From Lachnospiraceae bacterium MA2020 (GTDB lineage: Bacteria > Bacillota > Clostridia > Lachnospirales > Lachnospiraceae), in NCBI GenBank assembly GCA_000746015.1, contig JQKK01000016.1, forward strand, positions 1 to 64,000: 64,000 nt of DNA, given 5' to 3'. The translations under genes and the position numbers were made by a program. Under the pieces are notes generated by a model. It saw only the letters and a list, made by a program, of their open reading frames with translations. It had not been told where the DNA came from and made no database searches. Below, piece after piece: positions 44,654 through 53,705 of this stretch (positions are counted from its first letter, which is position 1; the number at the start of each line of letters is the position of its first letter).

Positions 44654-45181
44654 TCAGTTCTCAGGCTCAATGAGTCCATAGGTATTACCCTTTCTTCTGT
44701 AAACTACATTGACTTCATCAGTCTCTGCATTCCTAAATACATAGAAGCTGTGTCCTAAAAGCTCCATCTGTACGCATGCATCTTCAGGATACATAGGCTT
44801 GATACCAAACCTCTTACTCCTTACGATCTTGATCTCATCATCATCTTCGAATTCTCTGTCAATGAATTCCTGCTTGAATGAGCCACTGCCCTGTGAACGA
44901 TCAATTATCTTTTTCTTATACTTCTTTAACTGCTTCTCGATGATCTCCTCTACCAGGTCTATAGACACATACATGTCGTTGCTGACCTGCTCTGATCTAA
45001 TGATACTTCCTTTAACCGGAATAGTTACCTCTATCTTGTGCCTTTCTTTCTCCACACTAAGAGTTACATCAATCTGAGTATCCGGAGTAAAATATTTCTC
45101 CAGCTTGCTCATCTTCTCCTCTACTGCTGCTTTAAGACCAGCAGTAACATCAATGTTCTTACCGGTAATAACAAAACGCAT
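44654..45181 (-). CDS. hpf: Ribosome hibernation promoting factor, long form
   Basis: Long HPF binds the 30S decoding region and dimerises 70S ribosomes into inactive 100S particles during stress. It has 175 residues. The N-terminal S30AE domain reads MRFVITGKNIDVTAGLKAAVEEK; a linker rich in charged residues follows; the C-terminal dimerisation domain is RFGIKPMYPEDACVQMELLGH with the usual FYVFRNAETDEVNVVYRRK. Start at MRFV with AAAGGAT upstream. Own promoter and terminator. Confidence 0.95.
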   Translation of the reverse strand: MRFVITGKNIDVTAGLKAAVEEKMSKLEKYFTPDTQIDVTLSVEKERHKIEVTIPVKGSIIRSEQVSNDMYVSIDLVEEIIEKQLKKYKKKIIDRSQGSGSFKQEFIDREFEDDDEIKIVRSKRFGIKPMYPEDACVQMELLGHSFYVFRNAETDEVNVVYRRKGNTYGLIEPEN

Positions 45182-45284
45182 TGACACCACATCCTTTACT
45201 TTTTGTATTTGCCGCTACTACCACGGCGGCATACCGTCAAAATAACCATAAAACCAAGTGTTTTGCGGATGATTTTGTGGATTT

Positions 45285-45313
45285 ATTATAACACAACTAG
45301 TCAACATTAGCAA
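45285..45313 (-). promoter_or_regulatory. Promoter of hpf
   Basis: Minus strand: -35 TTGCTA (45308-45313), 17 bp, perfect TATAAT (45285-45290). Confidence 0.7.
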
Positions 45314-45449
45314 TGTAGAATGTGTTGTCTTTTATTCTTTATTAATAATTAGATATTTGTCTAGACAAAGATTGTTTCAAGTACTAAATCGCAAAAATAA
45401 GTTTTTTATCATATTAACCAAATTTCACACGATTTTAGTTTCCATAAAA

Positions 45450-45567
45450 TTACCCACAAAGTTATCCCCAATTTCGTGTATAATGTGGATAAATTGGTGT
45501 ATAAGTCAGTTTTTCGCTGTTTTTTTGTGTATAAGTTTTGTGGATAAGTGTGTATAAGTCGGGATAA
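45450..45567. repeat. Cluster of DnaA-box-like 9-mers
   Basis: Two perfect DnaA boxes (TGTGGATAA, the complement of TTATCCACA) lie at 45484-45492 and 45539-45547. Single-mismatch copies TGTGTATAA lie at 45526-45534 and 45549-45557. Weaker ones are at 45475 (CGTGTATAA), 45496 (GGTGTATAA) and 45559 (TCGGGATAA). On the other strand are TTACCCACA (45450-45458) and TTATCCCCA (45462-45470). Nine boxes in 118 bp, seven in one orientation, resemble an origin or DnaA-titration site. dnaA and dnaN are not in the window. Confidence 0.6.
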
Positions 45568-45771
45568 CTTTAGATTGCAAAAAATTGTTTTGTGCATTTA
45601 TGACGGTTTTGGCAAAAATAAAAAGTAATTCAGATGGCATACAATCGCGTAATTGACTGACTTCGTCAAACAATTCAGACAATTATTGTTCAATGTATAC
45701 AGTGCTTTAAACAGCTAAAATACAAGATTCCACTAAAGTGAAGGATCTTTCATTAACTCTCAGAACGACAA

Positions 45772-45800
45772 ACAGGACTACCCATTACGGATAGCCCTGT
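45772..45800 (-). terminator. Terminator of NlpC/P60 gene
   Basis: ACAGGGCTATCC pairs with GGGTAGTCCTGT; only a short T-run follows. Confidence 0.6.
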
Positions 45801-45818
45801 CAAAATTACAATATTCAA

Positions 45819-47435
45819 TTAGAAGATTCTTCTAACAGCTACAGGTGTTCTGTAGTTTGCGTTAGAAACCTTGATACCGGTCTTTGCTGTAGAAGCATGT
45901 ACTATCTGGCCGCCACCAATGTAGATAGCAACGTGGCCTGAGTAACATACGATATCACCAGCCTGAGCATTAGCAAGACCACCAGCAACTGCTGATCCTA
46001 CGCCTCTGTCTCCACCGGAGCTGTGTGGAAGTGAGATACCAAACTTCCTGTAAACACTCATAACGAAACCTGAGCAGTCAGCACCATTTGTAAGTGATGT
46101 ACCACCGTATACGTATGGGTTACCTACAAACTGCAATGCGTAGTTTGCTACAGCAGAACCACTTCCGCTGCCGCTTGCTGAGTATCCAGAGCCGCCCGAA
46201 GATCCGCCTGAGCTCTTTCCGCCGGCATTGCCCTTGGCACCCTTAGAGCCCTTAGAAGCATTCTTCTTAGCTGCTTCCTTCTCTCTGGCCTTTCTCTCTG
46301 CTGCCTCAGCTGCTTCAGCCGCCTTACGTGCTGCTTCTCTTTCTCTTTCTTCTCTTTCAAGACGAGCTTCTTCTTCAGCCTTAGACTCAGCGCGTACAAA
46401 ATCAGTGTAGAGCTTTACAAACTCTGTGCTGACGTAGCCTTCACCTTCTTCGACTGAAACCTTTGCCCATCCTTCGGTCTCATCTGTAACAGTAAGCTGA
46501 TCGTCCATCGGAACCATACCAATGATATCTGAATCAGTTGATGCCTCTGTTCTGACATAGAGTGTTGTTGTCAGTACCTTAGCAGTACGTGTACCAACTT
46601 CTTTAGCAAGAGCCTCTGCCTCGTCTCCTGTTACAACGTACTCTTTCTTTACGTAACCTTCTGTAGTACCTGACTTGATCTTGATCCAGTCGCCTTCTAC
46701 TGAAAGCTGATTACCTACAGAATGATTATAGAGTTTTCCAACATATTCGCTGTCCTCTGATGCTTCAGAGCGTACATAAACATAGTCATTAACCTTTGCA
46801 ATTACAAGATCAGAAAGATCCTCATCCTCTTCGTTAGGATTTGTTGTAACTGCATCAACAAGGTTCATGTCTCCATCATCATCATCTGATGTCTCGATAG
46901 CTGTACCTGCGCCAGCTGAAATACTCTCCGCTGTGTCTGCAGAAACTGTAGTCTTTTTCTTCTTATTGGAAGAAGATTTTTCTGATGATGACTTATCATT
47001 ATTATCATCATCGTCCTTTGCAGAATTGCTGCTTGTTACATCGCTTCCTGCCCCGGCTGTTGGAAGTGCATCTGAAGACTTTGAATCAGACTTCTTGCTG
47101 CTTTCCTCCTTTGACTCAGTCTCTTTATCCTGTGTTTCCTTAGTTGCTTCTTTTTCATCCCCGCTGTCCTCAGCAGTGTCATTGGACTTTGTGTCAGTTG
47201 CCTCTTCAACAGGCACCTCTGATGCAACATCCTCAACTACTTCTACAGCTTCGTCATCGGAACTTTCTACTACTGTTGCAACTGATGCTACTCGTACCCC
47301 TTCGCCAAGCACCCTTGCGCTGCCGGCAACCGGAAGTAACAATGCTGCAGTTTCTGTAGCAAAAGCATTTCCCGAAATAAGCATTGCCCCCACAATGCTG
47401 CAGGCGATAAGCCTGATAACTAATTTTCTTTTCAT
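45819..47435 (-). CDS. Secreted SH3-NlpC/P60 peptidoglycan hydrolase
   Basis: A 538-residue exported cell-wall endopeptidase. Signal peptide about 1-27 (MKRKLVIRLIACSIVGAMLI). A long acidic, Ser/Thr-rich linker (about 55-205) is followed by two bacterial SH3 domains (VNDYVYVRSEAS; TTLYVRTEAS), a Glu/Arg/Ala-rich coiled-coil-like stretch, a Gly/Ser linker, and the NlpC/P60 domain with catalytic Cys in NGADCSGFVMSVYR, His in GHVAIYIGGG and the third residue in IVHAST. Start at MKRKLV with AGGAG upstream; the longer ORF lacks a site. Complete. Probably cleaves D-Glu-diamino-acid bonds in stem peptides. Confidence 0.93.
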   Translation of the reverse strand: MKRKLVIRLIACSIVGAMLISGNAFATETAALLLPVAGSARVLGEGVRVASVATVVESSDDEAVEVVEDVASEVPVEEATDTKSNDTAEDSGDEKEATKETQDKETESKEESSKKSDSKSSDALPTAGAGSDVTSSNSAKDDDDNNDKSSSEKSSSNKKKKTTVSADTAESISAGAGTAIETSDDDDGDMNLVDAVTTNPNEEDEDLSDLVIAKVNDYVYVRSEASEDSEYVGKLYNHSVGNQLSVEGDWIKIKSGTTEGYVKKEYVVTGDEAEALAKEVGTRTAKVLTTTLYVRTEASTDSDIIGMVPMDDQLTVTDETEGWAKVSVEEGEGYVSTEFVKLYTDFVRAESKAEEEARLEREEREREAARKAAEAAEAAERKAREKEAAKKNASKGSKGAKGNAGGKSSGGSSGGSGYSASGSGSGSAVANYALQFVGNPYVYGGTSLTNGADCSGFVMSVYRKFGISLPHSSGGDRGVGSAVAGGLANAQAGDIVCYSGHVAIYIGGGQIVHASTAKTGIKVSNANYRTPVAVRRIF

Positions 47436-47769
47436 GGAAATATTTATTCTCCTGTGTCTTTGTTGCGTTCTGTATTCTTTACGCAACCTTAAATGTTACA
47501 ATTATGTTAAAACAAGTTAAATATTAGCATCTAAACTTCTTTTTGTCAATGTGTACTACAATAAAAACACAAAATCTTTAGCGTTATTTAGATTTTTTTG
47601 GCATTTTGTACAAAAATGTAATATAAAATTTGATACATATTAATATGGCTTAATATTTCAGTGTCATTTTTGAAGTATTTCTGATACTATGTTGGTAAAT
47701 AATGACCACTTTGGGCATATATCAAAATTAAACTAATTAATAACTAATCAGAATCCGAGGTAATTTTAT
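47436..47769. other. Divergent intergenic region
   Basis: Contains the NlpC promoter (47521-47549) with an 85-nt leader on the minus side. On the plus side the region before the SDR gene is very AT-rich; TTGATA and TAATAT elements are seen near 47630-47655, but spacing is poor, so that promoter is uncertain. Confidence 0.5.
47521..47549 (-). promoter_or_regulatory. Promoter of NlpC/P60 gene
   Basis: Minus strand: perfect -35 TTGACA (47544-47549), 17 bp, -10 TAATAT (47521-47526). Confidence 0.75.
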
Positions 47770-48465
47770 ATGAATAACCCTAAATACGCACTGGTAACAG
47801 GCGCTTCACGAGGCATAGGGCGTGCTATTGCCGAACATCTGGAAAAGGAAGGTGTAGAGCTTTTCCTCATTTGTCACAAAGATGTACACTCTTTGGAGCC
47901 TCTCAGCGGCACTCACTTTGCCGGTGACATCGGCGACTTTGAATTTGTTTCTAATGTAATAAACTCAATGCCGCGTATAGACTATCTGATCAACAATGCC
48001 GGAATATCAAAGATAGGACTGCTGCAGGACATGAAGCCTTCCGAATGGGACGAGATCTTAAGGACCAATCTCACATCTCTGTATAACACATGTCATGCCG
48101 CCATACCTAAGATGATACATCAAAAATATGGCAAAATTATTAACATATCATCCGCCTGGGGAAATGTAGGTGCATCAACAGAAGTTGCCTATTCAGCTAC
48201 AAAAGGCGGCGTCAATGCATTTACAAGAGCTCTCGCCAAGGAACTTGCACCAAGTAATATACAGGTAAATGCCATTGCCTGTGGTGTAATAGACACTGAT
48301 ATGAACAAATGCTTTGACGAAGAAGAAAGGCAGGCTCTCATAGATGAGATACCTGCCTGTCGTATGGGTACTCCCGATGATGTAGCCGAGCTTGTATCGT
48401 CACTTGTAAACGGCAACAGCTACCTCACCGGTCAGATAATCGGTCTTGATGGTGGATGGATCTGA
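47770..48465 (+). CDS. SDR family oxidoreductase, EF-P 5-aminopentanone reductase-like
   Basis: A 231-residue classical short-chain dehydrogenase. TGASRGIGRAI binds NAD(P), NNAGIS follows, the catalytic Ser lies in INISSAWG, and the YxxxK pair in AYSATKGG. It resembles FabG, but the segment KIINISSAWGNVGASTEVAY and the lone position outside fatty-acid genes fit the Firmicutes YmfI-type reductase that finishes the 5-aminopentanol modification of elongation factor P. That assignment is from family resemblance and is tentative. Its stop touches the stop of the convergent GDPD gene. Confidence 0.8.
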   Translation: MNNPKYALVTGASRGIGRAIAEHLEKEGVELFLICHKDVHSLEPLSGTHFAGDIGDFEFVSNVINSMPRIDYLINNAGISKIGLLQDMKPSEWDEILRTNLTSLYNTCHAAIPKMIHQKYGKIINISSAWGNVGASTEVAYSATKGGVNAFTRALAKELAPSNIQVNAIACGVIDTDMNKCFDEEERQALIDEIPACRMGTPDDVAELVSSLVNGNSYLTGQIIGLDGGWI

Positions 48466-49347
48466 TCAATCAAATAGATTGTCTGTATAAAATCCATATA
48501 CCCCGCGTTCTTTAAGCTCGTCTCTTATTGTGCTGTCATTGATCGTATGCACATAGGGAACGAGCTTTCTTTTTAATAGTTCTTCTTTAAATATACCTTC
48601 ATTCTCAAGATTTTCTAATCGGCCCTCATTCAAGGTTATTACTTCTATTCCATTCCGGACTGCAAAGTCTATTTCCTTTTTGGCATCAAAGTCAGGATCA
48701 TTATCAAATCCATACCATGTATATATCACAGATTTCCACTTATAAACATCCATTATCTGCTCGAGCATTTCTTCATAGTATATCTGCGGGATAATGTGAT
48801 CTAATAATTCCGGTGCACTTTCAGATAAAATATTGTATATCTTCTTATATTCTATAGGTACTTCTTCTTTATTGTCCTCGCCATATTTTCCATCGAGCAC
48901 AACGTAGATATCCGGATAATCCTTTATCAGCTCTGCAAAATCTTTAAACGACATGGTGGTATACTTACCATAGATTTTTGCACTAATAAACTCTTCATAT
49001 GAAAGAGGCTGCTTATTTTCTTCTTTCTCGCGTTCTATCCCAAGAAGTTTCCTTAAATCCCTGTTTCGCCAGCTGTGTATCATAACAAGCTCATCATCAC
49101 TTGTAAGCTTTAAGTCGATTTCAAAAACGCGATATCCTTTTTTATAATTTTCTAAAAAAGCTTCTTTTGAATTTGTATAGGAATACCCGTCTATCTCACC
49201 AAGAGCATGACATATATATCTGTTTTGCTTAACCCATTTATAATCCATTCCCTTAGTATCAAATCCGGCACCACATCCCACTAAACCGGCAAACAGCGAG
49301 AGTATCAGAACTCCCGCTGCCAAAATTTTATTTGATAGTCTGCTCAT
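48466..49347 (-). CDS. Glycerophosphodiester phosphodiesterase family lipoprotein
   Basis: A 293-residue membrane-anchored protein. A hydrophobic leader with lipobox-like GLVGC gives a lipidated Cys near residue 25. GDPD catalytic motifs follow: CHALGEIDG in place of HRG, FEIDLKLTSDDELVMIHS with Glu, Asp and His. Arg of the usual H-R is replaced by Ala, so activity or substrate may differ from standard GDPDs. Overlaps the LtaS-like gene by 4 nt (ATGA). Adjacent phosphoglycerol transferases suggest turnover of glycerophosphate polymers or glycerophosphodiesters outside the membrane. Confidence 0.85.
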   Translation of the reverse strand: MSRLSNKILAAGVLILSLFAGLVGCGAGFDTKGMDYKWVKQNRYICHALGEIDGYSYTNSKEAFLENYKKGYRVFEIDLKLTSDDELVMIHSWRNRDLRKLLGIEREKEENKQPLSYEEFISAKIYGKYTTMSFKDFAELIKDYPDIYVVLDGKYGEDNKEEVPIEYKKIYNILSESAPELLDHIIPQIYYEEMLEQIMDVYKWKSVIYTWYGFDNDPDFDAKKEIDFAVRNGIEVITLNEGRLENLENEGIFKEELLKRKLVPYVHTINDSTIRDELKERGVYGFYTDNLFD

Positions 49348-51146
49348 TTATAGTCATCCTTGTCGTCAAACAATTCATAATACTGCATTTTCTGATAACT
49401 CGAAAGGTCTTTCATTGCCTCAGATACAGGCATTGTCTCGCCCTTACTGTTAACCGCCCTTATCGCAGAAACAACAGGAAAATCTTTCTCAAATTCCCCT
49501 AAAAAGCTTCTGTATTTATTGAGAGGGATCCCAGCGGTATTAAGTACATAGTTACCAAGATAATTAAGCGAAGTCTCAACTCCATTTTTTTCTTCTATAT
49601 CATAGTTTGCCCAGATTACAAAAGGTACTCTGTATAAATTGTTTGTTGCTTCTTCATCAAGCTCCTTATGCGAACCACCATTAAGCTCATATATATTTCT
49701 AAGTACAGATGCTGATGGCTGATGGTCTCCAAACATGACCACTATCAGCTTCCTGTCAGAGTTTTTATACTTTTCCGTAAAATCCTCAAGAGCTTTATCT
49801 GAAAGTCTTACAAGTGAAAGGTAATTACTCAGTCGCTTCACATACTTATCTTCAATATCATCAAGACCATCCACAAATACCGTTCTTTCAAAATTCTCCG
49901 GATCTCCGTCATAGTCTGAGTGATTCTGCATCGATACGCTGAATGAAAAGATCGGAGCATCACTATCTTCCCTGTTATCAAGCTGATAGCTGATCTGGTC
50001 AAAAAGGCTTGCGTCAGAAATATAATTTCTCACAAGGCTCGGATCATACTCATAAAAATAATCCTCAAAATGAACTTCTTCAAATCCAAGTCGCGGATAT
50101 ACTGTTGTACGGTTCCATCCACTGGCATCATAATTATGCTGTCCGATGGTATGGTAGCCGAGTGAGCCAAGGTACCACGGAAGCGCATCTATATTGCCAT
50201 TTACATATGACTGATACGGGATACTTCCCTCCGGCAAAAAGGCCAGTGAATTGCCTGTCAAAAACTCAAACTCAGAATTCGGTGTATTTCCACCATTTAC
50301 TGAAACGTTTACATAGCCGGTAATGGCATTTTCGCCGCCATTTTCAAGAGAATGAATAAAAGGCATGTAATCAACATTTGTTGTAAAGCTGCCATCCACA
50401 AGTGGATCTGAAAATGCCTCATTCATTACGACTACAATATCCGGCATATCTTCATTAATTGAGCTTTCATCTGTTTTTATATTTTCAAGTATACTACGCT
50501 CTTCTTTTGAACTGTATCCCGACGGCTTCTCTACTGACAGATATTTCATCTTATTCAAGAATCCCATGACATAGCCATTGTACTGAGTTGTTACATATAA
50601 TCTAAACTTTCCTTCATGAAAGCCTATACTCTTGGAAAACTCATCAGACTGCATCGCTTTTCCAAAGGTCACAAGACAGACTAACAAAACCACCGCCGCT
50701 GCAATGCGGTATGAAGCTTTCCTGATCGTCTTTCTGATATCCACATCACAAAAGAATGTAAGCACAAATATACCAAGGCACATAACAGTACCAATTATCA
50801 TCCTCTGATCCGGGATAAAGCTAAAATTCCCCGCAACATTCATTGCTGTGTGAAATGACAGGATATCCCATGGCTGAATATATGAATCTCTGAAAATATA
50901 AATATAAGCATCTGCAAGAGCAAAAAACCACATAAATGCAAGCTCTATCCTCAATGCAAGCTTTGTCCTGCCTGTCAGAAGTATAAGAAACCATGCAGTA
51001 ACTTCATAAAAAATCGCATTCGCTATCTGCATCTTCCATCTGACATTCTCAGCTATATCACATATGATGTACTGTGTTGCATAAAATATCAGCACCGGAA
51101 CCGCAAGCAAAATTATCCAGCTCCCAATTTTTTTTATCTTATTCAT
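49344..51146 (-). CDS. LtaS-like phosphoglycerol transferase (copy 2)
   Basis: A 600-residue membrane protein with about five N-terminal helices (to about 160) and an extracellular sulfatase-fold domain. Catalytic features: NEAFSDP with the metal Glu243, GGNTPNSEFEF with Thr288 as nucleophile, and MFGDHQPS with Asp-His. LtaS-family enzymes move phosphoglycerol from phosphatidylglycerol to lipoteichoic acid or glycans. Start at MNKIKKIG, overlapping the upstream paralogue by 8 nt; longer N-terminal extension lies inside that gene and is unlikely. It ends in MQYYELFDDKDDYK, nearly the same tail as the upstream copy. Confidence 0.9.
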   Translation of the reverse strand: MNKIKKIGSWIILLAVPVLIFYATQYIICDIAENVRWKMQIANAIFYEVTAWFLILLTGRTKLALRIELAFMWFFALADAYIYIFRDSYIQPWDILSFHTAMNVAGNFSFIPDQRMIIGTVMCLGIFVLTFFCDVDIRKTIRKASYRIAAAVVLLVCLVTFGKAMQSDEFSKSIGFHEGKFRLYVTTQYNGYVMGFLNKMKYLSVEKPSGYSSKEERSILENIKTDESSINEDMPDIVVVMNEAFSDPLVDGSFTTNVDYMPFIHSLENGGENAITGYVNVSVNGGNTPNSEFEFLTGNSLAFLPEGSIPYQSYVNGNIDALPWYLGSLGYHTIGQHNYDASGWNRTTVYPRLGFEEVHFEDYFYEYDPSLVRNYISDASLFDQISYQLDNREDSDAPIFSFSVSMQNHSDYDGDPENFERTVFVDGLDDIEDKYVKRLSNYLSLVRLSDKALEDFTEKYKNSDRKLIVVMFGDHQPSASVLRNIYELNGGSHKELDEEATNNLYRVPFVIWANYDIEEKNGVETSLNYLGNYVLNTAGIPLNKYRSFLGEFEKDFPVVSAIRAVNSKGETMPVSEAMKDLSSYQKMQYYELFDDKDDYK

Positions 51147-52947
51147 AGTCATCCTTATCGTCAAACATCTCGTAATACTGCATGGCTGCATATTCTTTAA
51201 GCTCAGATGCAACATCATCTGTCGCATAAGAATTTCCATCTGCATCCATTGTTCTGATCGCTGATATCACAGGATATTTTTTTGAAAATTCATCTGTAAA
51301 AGTCCTGTATTTGGTAAGAGGTATACCTGCAGCTTTGAGTGTCATATTTCCAAGATAATTATCCGAAATCTCAAGTCCACTCTTTTCCTCTATATCGTAG
51401 TTTGCCCAAATGATAAAAGGAACCCTGTAAGTATTAAAAGTATCTTCTTTATCAAGTGTATCTGCAGACTTACCATTCTGACTCCACATGATATCATAGA
51501 CATTAGGATCAGGCTGATGGTCTCCAAAGAAAACAACTACTGTAGGTCTATCAGAATTCTTATAATGATCTATCAGCTTCTCAAAAGCTGTATCTGTAAG
51601 CTTTATAAGATTCACATAATTTGTGATCCTTATTGCCTGCTTATTCATTTCCTCAATACCATTAACTGATATCGTCCATGGAAGGTTATCAAACTCCTTT
51701 CCGTAGCTGGAATGATTCTGCATGGTCACATTAAATGAAAATACAGGTCCTTTTTCTGCTTTTTCTGCTCTTGCTGCAACTTCCTTTTCGATCTGTCCAA
51801 AAAATGCATCATCCGAAACATATTTTCTAACTTCCGGCAGATTTAAATTCTCATAATAGTCGTCAAGGAAATACATTTCATCAAACTTAAGCAATGGATA
51901 TACCTTGGTTCTGTTCCAACCGCTTGAATCATATGGATGCATGGCAAGCGTAGAGTAGCCGAGCGACTTAAGGTAGGAAGGCATGGAATCGATCTCATGT
52001 CTGATAAACTGCTGAAATGCAATACTTCCTTTTGGCAAAAATGCCATCGAATGTCCTGTCAGAAACTCAAACTCAGAATTTGGTGTATTGCCGCCTATAA
52101 CCGACATATTCATGTACCCTGACTGTGTATTCTCAGCACCGTTCATAAGTGAATGGATAAACGGCATATAGTCTTCGTTTGTTTCAATCTTTCCATCAAC
52201 AGCAGGATCAGAAAAAGCTTCATCCATTATCACTATGATATCCGGTGTAGAGCCTGCAGAAGTAGTATCTGCATCAATCTTTTCAAGGATCTCCTTCTGC
52301 TTTGAAGAGCTGTAACCTGCCGGCTTCTCTACACTTAGAAATTTAAGTTCATATATAAATCCTGCACCAAGTCCATTGTGCTTTATAAGCCCATCCGCAT
52401 CAAACTGGATCGTATATATACCAAGCTTTTCTATAACTGTGTTTCTATGAATTAGCCATGTGTAACAAAATACACTTGCCAATGCTAATGCAGAAATTAT
52501 AAATCTAAGTGCCGCACGCTTAAAAAGCTTACTAAAATCAACTTTGCAATAGCCTTCTGCCCAAAATAAACCTATAAAAAGAATGCTTACGATCACCATT
52601 CGCGTTGTTGGGACATAGCTGAAATTATCAGCAACATTTAATGCTGTACCTACCGAAAAAATGTCCCACGGCATGATGTATGAGCCTCTAAACTCATAAA
52701 TGTATGCGTCAACAGTGCTTATCAGCCACACCAATACTGTAAGTATCCTAAGTCCCAAAGAAGACTTACCTGCCAGCGACGAAACAAACACCGCAAACAG
52801 CATCATTAAAACAATATTTGCTATCTGCAGCTGCCAGTTGACGCGTCCGATGACATTGGTCAGCATATTCTGGCTCAGATAAAACAACACTACGGGCATG
52901 ACTAAAAAGAGTACCCAGTCTTTCAATCTGTTTGTAATAATCTTCAT
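51139..52947 (-). CDS. LtaS-like phosphoglycerol transferase (copy 1)
   Basis: A 602-residue paralogue of the next gene, with the same layout: about five membrane helices, then a sulfatase domain with MDEAFSDP, GGNTPNSEFEFLTGHS and FFGDHQPDPN. Blocks such as LSVEKPAGYSS and MQYYEMFDDKDDYE are shared almost word for word, so the pair arose by tandem duplication. Start at MKIITNRL, with GAGAGG upstream. It lies 45 nt after the CMP-nonulosonate synthetase gene, in the operon that begins with the GT-C gene. Confidence 0.9.
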   Translation of the reverse strand: MKIITNRLKDWVLFLVMPVVLFYLSQNMLTNVIGRVNWQLQIANIVLMMLFAVFVSSLAGKSSLGLRILTVLVWLISTVDAYIYEFRGSYIMPWDIFSVGTALNVADNFSYVPTTRMVIVSILFIGLFWAEGYCKVDFSKLFKRAALRFIISALALASVFCYTWLIHRNTVIEKLGIYTIQFDADGLIKHNGLGAGFIYELKFLSVEKPAGYSSSKQKEILEKIDADTTSAGSTPDIIVIMDEAFSDPAVDGKIETNEDYMPFIHSLMNGAENTQSGYMNMSVIGGNTPNSEFEFLTGHSMAFLPKGSIAFQQFIRHEIDSMPSYLKSLGYSTLAMHPYDSSGWNRTKVYPLLKFDEMYFLDDYYENLNLPEVRKYVSDDAFFGQIEKEVAARAEKAEKGPVFSFNVTMQNHSSYGKEFDNLPWTISVNGIEEMNKQAIRITNYVNLIKLTDTAFEKLIDHYKNSDRPTVVVFFGDHQPDPNVYDIMWSQNGKSADTLDKEDTFNTYRVPFIIWANYDIEEKSGLEISDNYLGNMTLKAAGIPLTKYRTFTDEFSKKYPVISAIRTMDADGNSYATDDVASELKEYAAMQYYEMFDDKDDYE

Positions 52948-52992
52948 GCTCTTTCCTCTCTTTACTGCCTGCGAGCGCATCCAGCTTTTCTA

Positions 52993-53694
52993 TCACATTT
53001 TCCTTTTTTGAATAATAGCTTCCGCTAAGAACAGATCAAACTCTTCATCAATATCTACAGAGTCTTCTCTTTTCATAAGATATGGCAGGCATCGTGTGCC
53101 ATAAAGGCTCCCTGTCTCTTTATAAACATCGGTGTAAACTGCATAAACTGCCGCACCATTTCTCGCATAGAGATGTGAAAGCTCCTGCCTTGTCGTATAC
53201 TTCTCTCCGTCAGCCTGATAAAACTTAAGCGCTCCGTCTTCTTCAAGCTTCATAAGTTTCATAGGTAGATACTCATGCGGAACATCCACCACACTGACAG
53301 TCGCATCAGCCTTCCCATCATCTATCATTGCCCTAAGTGCTTCATCAATGTGATTCTCTGTCCTAAGTGGAGATGTCGGCTGCAGCAGTATAAATGCGTC
53401 ACTCTTATAGCCGGACTTCTCAAGCTCATCAAGGTGATAATTGATAACATCCTTCATAGGTGTCTTGTCGCCTGCAAGCTCAGCAGGTCTCATGGCAACT
53501 TCAATACCATTTTCCCTTGCAAACTCTGCAAAATTTTCATCATCCGTTGAAAGGATTATCCTATTTATAAGACTGCTTTTTTTAGCTGCTTCAAAGGTAT
53601 AGTAAAGAAGCGGATGTCCCGCAAGCATAGCCATGTTTTTGTGCGGTATCCCCTTTGAACCGCCTCGTGCAGGTATAATTGCAAGAATATTCAT
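52993..53694 (-). CDS. CMP-nonulosonic acid cytidylyltransferase (NeuA-like)
   Basis: A 233-residue enzyme that activates a nonulosonic acid (sialic, legionaminic or similar) with CTP. The N-terminus ILAIIPARGGSKGIPHKN binds the nucleotide; STDDENFAEFA, LLQPTSPLRTENHI and the C-terminal VDIDEEFDLFLAE are diagnostic. It lacks the C-terminal O-acetylesterase domain of some NeuA proteins. Start at MNILAII with GAGG upstream; an ATG five codons earlier overlaps the GT-C stop. NeuB and NeuC are 6-8 kb away on the same strand. The exact sugar cannot be decided. Confidence 0.9.
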   Translation of the reverse strand: MNILAIIPARGGSKGIPHKNMAMLAGHPLLYYTFEAAKKSSLINRIILSTDDENFAEFARENGIEVAMRPAELAGDKTPMKDVINYHLDELEKSGYKSDAFILLQPTSPLRTENHIDEALRAMIDDGKADATVSVVDVPHEYLPMKLMKLEEDGALKFYQADGEKYTTRQELSHLYARNGAAVYAVYTDVYKETGSLYGTRCLPYLMKREDSVDIDEEFDLFLAEAIIQKRKM

Positions 53695-53705
53695 ATTTGT
53701 CAACC

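Larger units (their letters stand above)
45182..45818. other. 637-bp gene-free region between hpf and NlpC gene
   Basis: It contains the hpf promoter, the DnaA-box-like cluster (45450-45567), an AT-rich stretch on the hpf side (45321-45440), and the terminator of the NlpC gene (45772-45800). Small ORFs here are in repetitive, non-coding-looking sequence and I do not accept them as genes. Confidence 0.7.

Noticed and set aside
45357-45597. Small ORFs on both strands in the DnaA-box region
   Set aside because: Their sequence arises from the TGTGKATAA repeats and AT-rich DNA; no ribosome site and no recognisable domain.
47036-47520. Serine-rich ORF opposite the NlpC gene
   Set aside because: It mirrors the acidic Ser/Asp linker codons of the real gene; the minus-strand frame has signal peptide, SH3 and NlpC domains.
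51146-51245. Longer N-terminus for the downstream LtaS-like protein
   Set aside because: The extension lies wholly inside the upstream paralogue in another frame, has no ribosome site, and the MNKIKKIG start matches the paralogue's start.
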